A stretch of 64,000 nt of DNA from NCBI GenBank assembly GCA_964035575.1, contig OZ037868.1, positions 992,001 to 1,056,000 of the forward strand. The letters are read 5' to 3'. Below are positions 1 through 9,809 of the stretch, piece by piece. Position numbers and translations under genes: made by a program. Under the pieces are notes generated by a model that searched no databases, was not told where the DNA came from, and worked only from the letters and a program-made list of their open reading frames with translations. The first letter of the stretch is position 1, and each line of letters begins with the position of its first letter. The stretch comes from Rhynchopus sp. YZ270_cl-10. Taxonomy: Eukaryota; Euglenozoa; Diplonemea; Diplonemida; Diplonemidae.

Positions 1-882
1 CAGACGAAGAAGCAAGAAGCCATTGCAGCTCTTCGTGCATTGGGTGAAACAGACCTCACACCAACAAGGCTTGCGTGTGTGAAAGACCCCAAGGTGGTTC
101 AGTTGTTTCTGCAGGCAGAAGTTGTAACTGCGACACCGAAATGGTTCCTGGAACGCACAACGTTAACAAGCCTTGATCTGAGTGCCCCGTTGGCCATAAC
201 TGCGGTTGGTGACTGCTTCCTGTTTCGGACATCATTGAAATCAGTTGACTTGTCTGGGTTGAGCAACGTCACCCACATAGGCGAGCATTTCCTGGCAGGC
301 TGTTGTGCGTTGGAAACAATTGACCTCGCAGGACTCAGCAACGTCACGCATGTTGGGTTCTCCTTCTTGTCAGGTTGCACGTCGTTAACCTCAATCGAAT
401 TTGCAGGATTTAGCAGTGTCACAAGCCTTGGGAAGTGCTTCTTATCACGTTGCACGTCGTTAATCTCAATCGACTTTGCAGGATTAAGCAGTGTCACAAG
501 CCTTGAGGACTGCTTTTTGCGTGATTGCACGTCGTTGATTTCAATCGACTTTGCAGGATTTAGGAGTGTCACAAGCCTCGGGGACTGCTTCTTATCACGT
601 TGCACGTCGTTGACCTCAATCGACTTTGCAGGGTTTAGCAGTGTCACAAGCCTTGGGAAGTGCTTCTTATCAAGTTGCACGTCGTTAACCTCAATCCACT
701 TTGCAGGATTATGCAGTGTCACAAGCCTTGGGAAGTGCTTCTTGCGTGGTTGCACGTCGTTGACCTCAATCGACTTTGCAGGATTGAGTGGTGTGACACG
801 AATCGAGGGCCACTTTCTTGAAGGTTGCACTTCTTTAGAAACATACGACTTTCCAGCATGGGGCGCTATCCAGGGCAAATAG
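1..882 (+). CDS. Ubl-LRR protein, copy A, 3' part (5' end outside window)
   Basis: The reading frame is open from base 1 and ends at TAG 880-882. Bases 1-60 match the stretch just after the ubiquitin-like domain in the complete copies at 33325 and 56624, so the N-terminal domain lies upstream of the window. The visible part holds about nine 23-residue repeats of the BspA/LRR_5 type (core C-T-S-L-T-S-I-D-F-A-G-L-S-S-V-T-S-L-G-x-x-F-L), encoded by near-identical 69 bp units, and the conserved C-terminal cap with YDFPAW. The second repeat lacks two residues present in the sister copies (FLFR-TSLK against FLIQCSSLK). Such LRRs are known in surface adhesins and intracellular recognition proteins; I see no signal peptide or membrane anchor in the complete copies, so an intracellular site is possible. 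Partner and function are unknown. Confidence 0.85.
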   Translation, partial: QTKKQEAIAALRALGETDLTPTRLACVKDPKVVQLFLQAEVVTATPKWFLERTTLTSLDLSAPLAITAVGDCFLFRTSLKSVDLSGLSNVTHIGEHFLAGCCALETIDLAGLSNVTHVGFSFLSGCTSLTSIEFAGFSSVTSLGKCFLSRCTSLISIDFAGLSSVTSLEDCFLRDCTSLISIDFAGFRSVTSLGDCFLSRCTSLTSIDFAGFSSVTSLGKCFLSSCTSLTSIHFAGLCSVTSLGKCFLRGCTSLTSIDFAGLSGVTRIEGHFLEGCTSLETYDFPAWGAIQGK

Positions 883-889
883 AAGTGTC

Positions 890-1062
890 GTCAGCCAATC
901 CCCTTAACCCAACAAAAGACTACAAATTAAAAAACAATCTAGAAAAAAAAAAAAAAAGTAAAATAATGCCCTTCCTCAGTCCGGAAGTATCACCTCAACC
1001 GGTTACCTGCCGTAAAAGCGAGTGAGGTTACAGAGATATCAAAAAAAAAAAAAAAAAAAAAA
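890..1062 (+). mobile_element. SINE-like retroposon with poly(A) tail and 13 bp target duplication
   Basis: A 173 bp insertion ends in about 20 A residues. It is flanked by perfect 13 bp direct repeats AAATAGAAGTGTC at 877-889 and 1063-1075. The Ubl-LRR copies at 33325 and 56624 show the empty site, where that 13-mer runs straight into CTCTGAGGCACTG. The left repeat contains the stop codon of the LRR gene, so the protein is unchanged. A diverged second copy is at about 61270-61462. The body has no clear A and B box, so the source RNA is unknown. The perfect duplication suggests a recent insertion. Confidence 0.85.
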
Positions 1063-1075
1063 AAATAGAAGTGTC

Positions 1076-1457
1076 TCTGAGGCACTGTGGAAAGGTACCA
1101 CCCAATATGAGGTGTCTGGTGTATTTTTTTGGGGGAGGGGAATGCCAAACCCGCCAGCTGGCAAAGGTTGCACACCCCTGTATGGGACCAGAGTATCCTA
1201 TCGCCGTGATGATATCAACTGGTGTTGGTTGCAGACTTCAAATCTGTAGGCGGGGTGACCCGCAGCGGTTCGATTCCGCCTTCGCGGTGCTTTTCGTTTG
1301 ACCCAAAAGTGGTCCGTTTTTGTGCCAAGACCCAACACCTTTGCACCCTTCTGGGAGCGATCTGTCAAAAGAAGGCCGAAAAACGGTGTTTTGAGCAGTT
1401 TGAAGCACTTTCTTGTTTTTCCTGCTTAAATGCACTTTTTGCCTTTGCCACTTTTGC
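1076..1457 (+). repeat. tRNA-Sec repeat unit, copy 1 (leader, tRNA, tail)
   Basis: This block recurs around all seven tRNA-Sec genes. It has a leader of about 125 bp with the motif CCCAATATGAGGTGTC about 100 bp before the tRNA, a T/G-rich run, and CCTGTATGGGACCAGAG just upstream. It then has the 87 nt tRNA and a tail of about 170 bp ending near GCCACTTTTGC. At this locus and at 34564-34955 it directly follows a Ubl-LRR gene, so gene and tRNA were duplicated together. Confidence 0.8.
1203..1289 (+). tRNA. tRNA-Sec (UCA), copy 1
   Basis: The 87 nt fold as a eukaryotic selenocysteine tRNA. There is a 9 bp acceptor stem (one T-T mismatch), a 6 bp D stem with a 4 nt loop, and an anticodon loop CTTCAAA giving UCA. 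A long variable arm (GCGGG/CCCGC) is followed by a 4 bp T stem with loop TTCGATT, then discriminator G. The 9/4 acceptor/T-stem geometry and G73 are diagnostic of tRNA-Sec rather than an opal suppressor. A B box (GGTTCGATTCC) is present and a TTTT pol III stop follows at once (1291-1294). It decodes UGA as selenocysteine together with EFSec and a SECIS element. Confidence 0.93.
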
Positions 1458-3100
1458 TCGCATGGATGACATGATTGTTTTTTCTTTGTCTTTTGAAGGG
1501 TATTGGCAAATGATCTGCCACTGTGGTGGGTAGGTCGGTTGTGAATGTGTTCATAGGCTTGAAAGGGAAGAGAAGAGACGAAGAGTAGCAGAATATTTCT
1601 TAGTCTGGGTATTGGGGTGGGAAAGGGCGGGGGGTGTGCGTGAGAAGTCGGGGGTGTTTTTGGTCTAAGTGGTGTTTGCCTCTCAGCGAAATGTATGAAG
1701 AAGTGCAGCAAGGCATATCCTCTGTGGCAAGGTTCCTTTATTGCACGCAGTGTGTGTTGTGTTGTGGTTCGTTACGATAGGCAAACCCGACCCCTGATGG
1801 GGGGAGTGGGGGTGGGATGGGGTCAGTCACATCAATCTCTTGCTACAGGCAAGAGAGGAGACATCGTTGGGACACCTCTCAGGGAGGACCACCTTGTGGC
1901 GGTGTCTTTGCACTGTGAACAACATCCCCTTCTGTGCAGCCCTTTTTGGGCAAAAAAAGAACAAAAGAACTAAGAAAAACAAAAGCGCATTTGACGTGGC
2001 CAGCATTATTTTTTACCACTTTTTTTATTAATCCCCCTCTGCAGCCGTATCTCTTGACATCCCCCCGCCAGTACAGACAACGTGTCATACAACACATGGC
2101 GCCAAATAGAGGGAAAAAGGGTGGTGCTCAGGGCACGCCATCGATAGAGGGCAAAGGAGTAGGGGTGCCGCAATCGGGGATAGCGGCCGGGGTCAAGCAT
2201 GTTCTGGCTGAGTTTACCGACAACTTCAAGCGGGCTTTGGTATGCAAAATAATTAGCCAATAAAAAAGCCTCAACCATTGAGCACAGACCCCTACCAAGG
2301 TGGAACAAAAAAGGGGCCAGATTTTTCCAATGTGTGATGAGGTGACCGGTGTTCATATCTCATTCTTTCGGGCGACGTTGACGTACACCCCATCTCGGGG
2401 TGGGTTACATCATCAGTACCCAGATCAGATGCAAAACAACATGTTTATTGACTCGTTTTAGCTTGGCTTTCGGGATATTCAGCATAATTTAGATCCTGAG
2501 TCTTATAAGACTCCTTGGTCTGTGTTTCAAGAGGAGTTGAAGGGTACTATGTCAGCCGTAACCTAATCTGAGATGCACACTGCTTTCTCTTTATTTGAAC
2601 ACATAGTGCATTACACACTCCCGCTCGCTCTCAGGTGCTGTTCATCGTGTTCTCGCTGGTGAGGGTTGCTGCACAGACCGCGTCGTTTTATGTCTCGCAG
2701 CACTTCGGCACGACTAGCGTGCCTCTAGCCAGCCAACCGAACACCTCACCTCGGCAGCCGGTGCATAGGCTTTACCAAAGTATGCCCACCATCCTTCTAT
2801 GCAATCTCTCCCCCTCTTCCCCTCCCTCATGGCTCCGTGCTACACCATGCTCAACATGGTACGATCCTAAGTTACAAACTCAGGCTGAGGAAATGTCATT
2901 GTCCCCGACACTACTAAAGGTGACTAAGCAAGGGGAGGCTTCAGTTCATCTGAAGTTCTTTTCCCCCCTTTCTTCTCTTACACCATTTTTTTGCATCGTT
3001 ATTGATCTCCATTTTACGAGACGCCTATCCTTTGGATACGAATTTTTTCTCATCTTTTCCAACCTCTCCTTATTTCAACCCAAAACCCTTCACAGTGGCC
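1458..3100. other. Intergenic region without a recognisable gene
   Basis: No ORF here resembles a known protein on either strand. The stretch holds G- and A-rich runs. A partial copy of the dispersed GGTGACTAAGCA..GAGGCTT motif lies at 2919-2945. A pyrimidine-rich tract ending before 3095 precedes the next start codon and probably serves as its trans-splice acceptor region. Confidence 0.6.
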
Positions 3101-4159
3101 ATGGCAACGCTTGATGCGGGCATGCTTCACGAAGCATCGTTTCACTTTGATCTGATCATAGTCCTGGTGAGCAACTCCTCTGCACAGAGGGAGCTTCTTG
3201 CGGAGTGTCTCATTCACCGCGCCTCTATCTTGCTGGCATATGCGGCGCGCGCACTGCGTTTGGACACAGACTCTGCGTATCTGACGTACGATCTGCAGAC
3301 GGACACACCCACCAGCGGGATGGTGTGCCTCGCTGAATGGATAGGCCCCACACTTCGCGTTGTGCCACGTGAACAGATGCAAGACCGTCAGCACGGCAAG
3401 GAATATATCGCTGAGGAGTACTCCTTCTGGCCGCCGACCAGCCTCGTAGACGAAGCGCTTGCGTCGCTCTCAGAAGCAGCAGAAATGGATATATCAGAGA
3501 CACCACCGGCATTGCTCCTCAACCTCGGTCTTGCGGTGCTGACCTCACAGTGTGTGCTCCACCCTGCAGAGCACGCTGTCGCCACAGTCGTCCAAAACGC
3601 AGTCAGCTCCTTAGAGCAAATGCAACACAAACCTACCGAAAAGGTTGCTGAGCTGCTCTCCGACCTTGCGCCAATTCTGTTGCAGTACGACCAATCCAAA
3701 GAAATCTACAACAACCTCCTCACGGTCTTAAAGAAGCGGACATCAGAGGGCGGGTTTCTTGCTCGCATTGAGGGGCTGAAGAAGGGGGTGGAGTTTGGGA
3801 AGAAGAAAGGGTTTTCAGATGCGGATGAGTGGGTAGCAGTACAGGAGGCGGATGGACACGATCTGGACCAATTTGACGGGGGGCTAGACGCGAGCACATT
3901 GTCTGCAGGAAGTGCGGGGGCAAAGAGGGCCCTTAGACAAAGGGAGCTCTTTCGCCAATGGCTACCCATGAAAGGGCACATCAGCAGGATCCACGTCCAT
4001 CACAATAGCCTCAACGCTGATGACCCCTACGCCGTGTTCCACGCCCACAAAGCAGTGTACCCCGACACCGCAGCAGATGCGCGCGACAACTCCCCTGACA
4101 TGCTAGCAACCTACCACCACGCCCCCTCTGAGCTGCTCCTCCCAGGGAGGGGGGCCTAA
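3101..4159 (+). CDS. Conserved-looking protein of unknown function, 352 aa
   Basis: I do not recognise the family. The ATG at 3101 was chosen because it follows a long pyrimidine tract and CACAG (3044-3095), a plausible trans-splice site; the frame is open 33 codons further upstream. The first third is rich in hydrophobic helices (residues about 12-50), the middle is helical with Leu/Ala heptads, and residues about 230-275 are charged. The C-terminus is Asp/His-rich and ends in PGRGA. There is no signal peptide or clear membrane span. Codon use is regular throughout, unlike the repeat-derived ORFs of the window, which supports a real gene. Confidence 0.7.
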   Translation: MATLDAGMLHEASFHFDLIIVLVSNSSAQRELLAECLIHRASILLAYAARALRLDTDSAYLTYDLQTDTPTSGMVCLAEWIGPTLRVVPREQMQDRQHGKEYIAEEYSFWPPTSLVDEALASLSEAAEMDISETPPALLLNLGLAVLTSQCVLHPAEHAVATVVQNAVSSLEQMQHKPTEKVAELLSDLAPILLQYDQSKEIYNNLLTVLKKRTSEGGFLARIEGLKKGVEFGKKKGFSDADEWVAVQEADGHDLDQFDGGLDASTLSAGSAGAKRALRQRELFRQWLPMKGHISRIHVHHNSLNADDPYAVFHAHKAVYPDTAADARDNSPDMLATYHHAPSELLLPGRGA

Positions 4160-4174
4160 GGAGAGAAAAAGGGG

Positions 4175-4531
4175 GCTGGGGAGGGGTGATAGTATCATTA
4201 AACGTTTGTTGATGTGGGTGAAGAGGGGTAGATGGCAAGCAGTTCTCCCGTTTCATGCTCTGTACTTTAGGATCTAGGTTGTATTATACGTGCTCGGCCC
4301 CGACTGAATACCGTATTTTTCGGTATTATACAGAATATTTCGGTGCTGCTGGGGACCGAAAACCGTATACTATATATCCGTATAATTATACGAATTCTTC
4401 GAATTTTACTACCTAAAGGAGGGGCTTGGGGAGAGGTTGGGGAGGGGTGATAGTATCATTAAACGTTTGTTGCTGTGGGTGAAGAGGGATAGATGGCAAG
4501 CAGTTCTCCCGTTTCATGCTCTGTACTTTAG
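4175..4531 (+). repeat. 97 bp direct duplication flanking a 163 bp AT-rich segment
   Basis: Bases 4175-4271 and 4435-4531 are near-identical, differing at two or three positions. The 163 bp between them is AT-rich and contains palindromic words such as CGTATAATTATACG (4378-4391). The second copy lies just upstream of the next gene. The pattern could be a small insertion with a long duplication or an unequal-exchange product; I cannot distinguish these. Confidence 0.7.
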
Positions 4532-4646
4532 AAAAATGGGTAGGAAATGCAGAAAGAAATTGGCCTCTTCTCCCCCGTCTTTTTTCCAAACAAAAAAGCA
4601 AAGAATTTCTCTTCAGATTCCAGTAAAAAGAAAAAGGAAAAAAAAA

Positions 4647-7600
4647 ATGCCGAAACCTCGTGAAGAGCATTTTGTGACTCAGAGGAGGATCAGTCTTCGG
4701 TATGATGTGGCGAAGGTTTTGACGAAACGTCCGAGTTTTCGGAAATTGAGGTCTAGTGCGAATACAGCGAAGGCACATGCGATCAAGGAGGACATCCGGA
4801 AGTGGACCACCGATCTGATCCGGGCCGGCACAGTACGCACCACCACCACCGACACACCCTCCCCCACTGGGAACACACGCAACTCCTACCACAAGACGGC
4901 GAACAGCGATTTCTACACAGACGCTGCCCTGCAACACCGCATGGAGCTGCGCGAGGCACCACGCATACGACAGAACCTTGCCGCCCTCTGGGCCGTCCTC
5001 CCCAAGGACGCAACACGCCGCAAGGTATCCCGCAGGACATACTTTGAGGTGTTTCGGTGCATCGCTTTAGAAGTGTTCAAACAGAACGTCACAGATGAGC
5101 AGCTACGACAGGATTGGGTGTACGACACTGGAAGCAATCCTAAACGTATAGCGAAGCATATGACGAAGCAAAGCTTTCTCGATGCTGCCTTTGACTTGAT
5201 AGACACGTGGACGGATACAACGGAGGAAGGGGTATATGCAGAGCTAGCGTGGCGCTGTGCAACGCAGGTCCATTCCATTTACCGGCATATGTGGAAACGA
5301 AGTGTTCCGCCACGTGGTGATGCGGATCCTGATATAGTCAAATGGACGCCACTCACTTTGACGCAGATTGACGCGATATCGTCGGTAGAGTTAAATGCGG
5401 TTCCCATAGTGAACGTCGTTTTTGCAAAGCTTGGGACAGTGGAGGTGGATGTGCAGGGGTGTGTTTGGGTGACTACAGACTGCGACGCAGATGGGCGCAT
5501 CCAAATCGCAACCGACCCCTCATTTGCCCCTACCCCACGCCCCGTATCGATCCCCCCTGAGACACCGAAGATCGCCAAGCCGGAGCAAATTCGGTCCCCC
5601 TGTAATATCATTGCATTGCGCAAGGCTGGCATCGCTGAAGCGAAACACCGCTATTTAGACCGGCAGGTGCTGCAGACTGGGTTGCTCCCGTTGCATTTTG
5701 ATGAAGGGATTGTGGAGGAGGGAGACGGGGGTGAGGCGGAAGGTGGCTGGGAGCTCCCCACAGCGGCAGCAGCAAGCACGCTTGCGATCAGCGCTGCGCC
5801 GTCGTCCCCAAGAGGGCTGTCGGTGACACCCGGGTCCTGTAGTGGGGTGGAGGTGGGGTCTCCTGGGCATGCAGGAGGTGTGCGGTGTGGAGGGGGGAGA
5901 TGGGTTGGGCAAGACCCACTTTGTTTGTCTCGGCAAAAACGTCCGAGTTTGCAGGAATCGTATCGGAAAAGGGTGCATGCATTTCCTTCGGAACTGCGAA
6001 GAACCTGCCGGAAGTTGCATTCAGAGAGTTGGGGGAGCATGAGATGGGGGGAGAGGTTGAAGGTTTTGCAAAAATACGAGCAGATCTTTGCAAGCGAACA
6101 TGCCAAGCGGAATGCCCCGGAGATCTCGCAGGACCTGGTTGTGCCGCCGCTGGGGGAGATCCATCCGCGCTTCTCCTCTGTTGCAGTGTTCCCTTCTGTA
6201 CCACCCCCTTTGGTTCACACATGGCCACAGGTCGACGTGCAAGAAGGGACTCCCGAGGTGGAAGCCAGCTCCACATCGTTTGCTTCGGCAAAACAGGTAG
6301 AACAAATACGGCCCTCTTCGATTCGGGGGCGGAGGGTAAGTACAAGGCAGGTAGGATCGCCGAAAGGGGTGCTGCAAGCGCAGATACAATACGGTGTGCA
6401 GGTGTGTGGGCGGTTGGAGGCTGATTTGGCAAGGGATATGACAGGGATCTTTCGGTATTTTGAGCTTGTGCCTGAGGGGATAGAGATCTTGCGTGCAGCA
6501 GTCACGGCTGCTGTCGTCGTAGTGGTGCGGTGTGCAGCGCTTGCCGCACGTCGACTTCCACCCGAAGTGCACAGCAGCGTCTCTGTCTACAGACGTGCCG
6601 CAATCATCAAACCATCAAAGCGTACCCTCCTAACCCGAGTAGCGGATGATACAGAGGTGGTGCCCTATTGGCAGGTTATGGGAAAGCCTCCACCAGTCGC
6701 GCCAGATCTGTCTCAGGTATTGTTCATTTTTTTTTTTTTTATTCCTACGAAGCTTGCTTTAAAGGGGAAATAGTATTACCGGTACGGTCGCCAATCATCC
6801 CTCAAACAGGATGATTGTGCAATCAACGAAAAAAACCTTTTTTCCTTTTACTTACCTACCGATCCTACTATTTTTTTTTTTTTTTTTGTCGGAGTCAGGG
6901 TTTTTTCTAGGATTTTTTTTTTCAGATCTGGGGGGGGACGCAAAAAAAACCACCCAAAAAAAATTTTTTTTTGCAGGTGCAAGCAGGGTTTCCGCTTATA
7001 TTCATGGAAAATTTTTCCAAAACCGTGAAGATATGTCCAAAAAGGGGTCAAAAATTTTCGCGCTCCGCGCAAAAAAGTCTGTTCATTTCACGTAAATACG
7101 TGATAACGCGGGATGATAACGTACATCAAGAACCAAACCAACCCTTTTTCTCATGTTCCACGGAACCTTCCCTCAGTACAAGAAGAAACGGCGGTCATGA
7201 TATCAGAACTTTCTGGCGAAGCCACGGTACGCAACATTTCAAAAAATTGTGACCTAAAATTGAACATTTTTACAGCCAAACTATGGTAGAGGGCTGTGGT
7301 ATTCCGCTCATAAGTTTTGAGCTGCGCCGCAGGCGCACGGTACGCTACTTTTTTATTTATTTTTGCCGATCCCTTATTCTCACTCTTTGTTCGGTCCGTC
7401 AAATGGTGCAAAGATTGGGTGAATTGGGGGCACGGTCTGAAACTTCACCTCGCTATATCCTCTTCGTACGTGGTGTCCCAAATGGGGGGTCTGTGCGGGT
7501 GACCCCCAACCACCCCCCATATCCTTTTTTCCCAAGTCAAAAATTCGTCCCCCCCCGGGGGGGGACGAATTTCCCCCCAAAATCTGGGGGGGGACGCCGT

Positions 7601-8180
7601 CCCCCCCCGCTCCCCCTAGAAAAAACCCTGCGGAGTTTTGTGGAAAATGAGGGCAATATTGCTGCCTAAGAGAGGCTCAGTGGAGTAAGAGGGGGGTCTG
7701 AATGGTGGAGGTATCAAATGTTTTCTATGATTTATTTTTCTTCAAAAGGTGAACCCACATATCTGGCTTGAGGAGGAAACTGTTCCGTACGTTAGGAACG
7801 CTCTGTCGCAGATTGTGCAGTCGCATAAGGAGGTGTCTGTTGTTCCCACCCCTCCTCCCCCGGCCGTTGTGCCTTCGGTGCCTCCTGTGAAGCCGGGCAG
7901 TGTGAGTGGTGTCACTATAGCGTCCAACTGCTTTGGTGATTTGATCCCGATACCCCAACCAGAGGTGACCCTGTCCACAGTGCTGTCAGCAGAGCAGGTC
8001 AAAGAGAAGGCAGAGACAGTGGACATTCTTGTACCAACACCACCACCGGTGCCGCAGCGCGAAGTGATGAGTAGTGGAATTTCCAAGGTCGGAAGTGATG
8101 CCAGCGACAGAGGTCAGTGGTGGAAAAGCAACTTCACCCGAACCGCGTCGCGGAAATATTGCAGGGTGCTCTGGACATAG
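4647..8180 (+). CDS. Large two-exon protein, possible flagellar/ciliary family member
   Basis: Exons are 4647-6716 and 7749-8180, together 833 aa. The donor CAG|GTATTG and the acceptor TTCAAAAG|GTG join in phase 0. The start ATG follows a pyrimidine tract and TTCAG at about 4616, although the frame is open further upstream. Residues about 100-215 have a helical EF-hand-like layout with the pattern F-L-D-A-A-F-D-L-I-D-T-W, which resembles a motif I associate with several uncharacterised flagellar proteins (weak inference). The middle (about 370-480) is Gly/Ala/Ser-rich low complexity. Exon 2 encodes N-P-H-I-W-L-E-E-E-T and a Pro/Val-rich tail. The intron carries a complete TIR transposon (6896-7630) and begins with a sequence also found at 55620. 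Confidence 0.7.
6717..6850 (+). repeat. Intron-start module shared with the gene at 54397
   Basis: The first 130 bp or so of this intron are clearly similar to 55620-55750 in an unrelated gene. Shared words include GGTACGGTCGCCAATCA and GTGCAATCAACGAAAAA. The match starts essentially at the 5' splice site in both. A shorter piece (GATCAACGAAAAAAAAC) recurs in the intron at 17255-17570. Confidence 0.7.
6896..7630. mobile_element. Non-autonomous TIR transposon inside an intron
   Basis: The ends are a perfect 16 bp inverted repeat, CAGGGTTTTTTCTAGG at 6896-6911 and its complement at 7615-7630. A 6 bp direct repeat CGGAGT immediately flanks it (6890-6895 and 7631-7636). The CAGGG ends resemble hAT elements, but those usually make 8 bp duplications, so the superfamily is uncertain. 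There is no transposase. The interior holds a roughly 375 bp dispersed repeat (6981-7360) that is also inside the element at 42430. Confidence 0.75.
6981..7360 (+). repeat. 375 bp dispersed repeat, copy 1
   Basis: This is closely similar to about 42532-42935. It runs from CAGGGTTTCCGCTTAT to a GC hairpin (GCGCC-GCA-GGCGC) followed by ACGGTACGCTACTTTTTT. The hairpin-plus-T-run end also appears alone near 47073 and, inverted, near 38830, so it may be a functional end of the repeat. Confidence 0.7.
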
Positions 8181-8328
8181 GAAGAGGCTTTCCAGCGTCT
8201 CCTTTTCCACCAACACCCCCCTTTTTTTTTTCTCCTTCGAAAAGTCTCTCGATCTTATTTTTATTTCAAACCCCCATTATTCCACCATTCCAACCCACAC
8301 CAGACAACACCACCACCACCACCACACC

Positions 8329-8916
8329 ATGCCCGGAAGCACAGGCCATTTGGTATGCGGGGCTGCCTCATTGCTCTCCGCCATCTTCATCTCTGCGACC
8401 CTTGCAGATGGACGCTCTTTGATGCGTTTGAAGTCCTCACAGAAGATTGGGGTCAACCTCCACGACGGGGTCGCATACGGTTTGTGGAAGGACAACCAAG
8501 GACGCAGCTGGCAGGACAGCGAGAACGGACTGCACGCCTGCGACGACACGAAAGAGCTCATGCAGACGACAAAGGCGTTTGCGACAATGGCAGCAGCGTT
8601 TTGTGGAATAAGCTTTGTATGCAGCCTGCAAGGTGCGCAAACCGGGCTGGGCTGGTTTGGGATGATCTCGCTTGGGCTCAACGCCGCTACAGCTGTCTTC
8701 CTCATCATCGCTGTGGGAACAAGCAGTGCAGTTCTTGACCAGACGTACTGTGACATGCGCATGCTCGACAACTTCGACATCGGCTATGCTGTGCCCCTGA
8801 TGGGCGTCTCTGCGGTGTTGTCCCTATGCAGTCTCGCAGCACTGCTCCTCTCTGGAGCACACAACGACGTCAAAGGATTGAAGCTCTCCTTCCAGCCAAC
8901 AGAGCCTGCAGCATAA
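8329..8916 (+). CDS. Amastin-like four-helix membrane protein, 195 aa
   Basis: Four hydrophobic segments are at about residues 5-25, 82-106, 113-140 and 158-182. The loop between the first two carries YGLW-K-D-N and a Cys, the layout of amastin/claudin-type proteins, which have an LW motif and cysteines in the first outer loop. Amastins are surface proteins of trypanosomatids. The complete amastin signature is not present, so this is a distant relative at best. The ATG at 8329 follows a pyrimidine tract and a CA-rich leader. The ORF extends upstream and overlaps the end of the previous gene in another frame, but that part is low complexity. The termini face the cytosol if the topology is amastin-like. 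Confidence 0.7.
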   Translation: MPGSTGHLVCGAASLLSAIFISATLADGRSLMRLKSSQKIGVNLHDGVAYGLWKDNQGRSWQDSENGLHACDDTKELMQTTKAFATMAAAFCGISFVCSLQGAQTGLGWFGMISLGLNAATAVFLIIAVGTSSAVLDQTYCDMRMLDNFDIGYAVPLMGVSAVLSLCSLAALLLSGAHNDVKGLKLSFQPTEPAA

Positions 8917-9092
8917 AAATGGACAGACACATGCCCTTTTGGATCGTTTCACGTAGAATAGAACGGCATCCATACAACACCAAGTAGCATGGTACCTAAC
9001 GTTACTGAGTCCCCTGTAGCATGGTCACCGTTGAGGGGAGGGGGTTTATTGGGGGTGGAGGGGATGGGAGGGGAGGGAGGGTAGGGGAAGTA

Positions 9093-9232
9093 CACGACGG
9101 GACCCAGTGACAAGTGACAGGTGAAACACATGCCATATTTATGACAAGTGAAATGACAAATAAGTCACCTTATTCTGTCACCTTTTTTCACTTGTCATTT
9201 TCACTTGTCACTTGTCACTGGGTCCTGTCGTG
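9093..9232. mobile_element. MITE with CACGAC..GTCGTG ends, TA target duplication, copy 1
   Basis: The 140 bp element has 34 bp terminal inverted repeats with two mismatches, starting CACGACGGGACCCAGTGACA. It is flanked by TA on both sides (9091-9092, 9233-9234), which fits the Tc1/mariner group. A second copy is at 53088-53236 and a short relative at 21286-21346. No ORF is present. Confidence 0.8.
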
Positions 9233-9809
9233 TAATTGTATTTAATTGTCCATAAACTTAGATATTTTTTTTTTGTCCCACCCATCCTGGAGGGGGTGAT
9301 TTGCACAAGATTTTTACCTTTTTTTTTGAAGGTGCGTTTTTGTTTGTTTTGTTGTTCTGTGTCAACGATATTGCTATTCTGCTAAAGGGTTTCTTCTTCT
9401 TTTCTCTTTTTCCCCTTCTTCTTTCTTCAACGGTGATGAACCATAAGCTCAGAAGCATCTTACCAAAAAACCCCTTTTATGTTTTGCTTCTCCCCCTACC
9501 CCCTTTCTTGCCTCCCCCATCAATCCGCTTTCTCTTCTCTTATTGGATAGATGGGGGGGAGGGGGTATTTTTTTTTCCATGAACATCACGATATGGTCGA
9601 GAGGCACCTGACAAGTGAAATCATTTGTCATAAAAATTGTCACCATGACAAGTGAAATTGGTCCTGGACCACGTCGTGCACCCTACATCGTTGCAGCAAA
9701 CAAATTCATCACCCTTTCACCCCCCCCTCCCCTTCCTTTTAAACCTTCCTCTCCTCTCTTCTCCTCCTCTGCTAAAATAGAAGCCCTTTACTTCACAGAA
9801 AGATACACA
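9233..9809. other. Intergenic region upstream of the TilS-like gene
   Basis: This holds long T- and C-rich tracts, including a strong pyrimidine run (about 9717-9770) and CACAG at 9795-9799, the likely trans-splice acceptor for the gene at 9810. A degenerate stretch at 9600-9680 repeats the ACAAGTGAAAT words of the neighbouring MITE. Confidence 0.55.

Noticed and set aside
99-878. Long antisense ORFs across the LRR genes
   Set aside because: The 69 bp period, a multiple of three, keeps antisense frames open; the sense frame has the domain structure and a start.
1203-1289. Opal suppressor or tRNA-Trp(UCA) for a variant code
   Set aside because: The long variable arm, 6 bp D stem, 9/4 geometry and G73 identify tRNA-Sec; host genes end at TGA normally (e.g. 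17676-17678).
1222-1533. A conserved plus-strand ORF starting inside each tRNA-Sec (M-L-V-A-D-F-K-S-V-G)
   Set aside because: It begins in the tRNA body and is conserved only because the whole unit is duplicated; its length varies between copies with frame breaks.
5788-6572. Overlapping minus-strand ORFs in the 4647 gene
   Set aside because: The sense frame continues through with consistent codon use and joins exon 2 in phase; the antisense frames lack domains.
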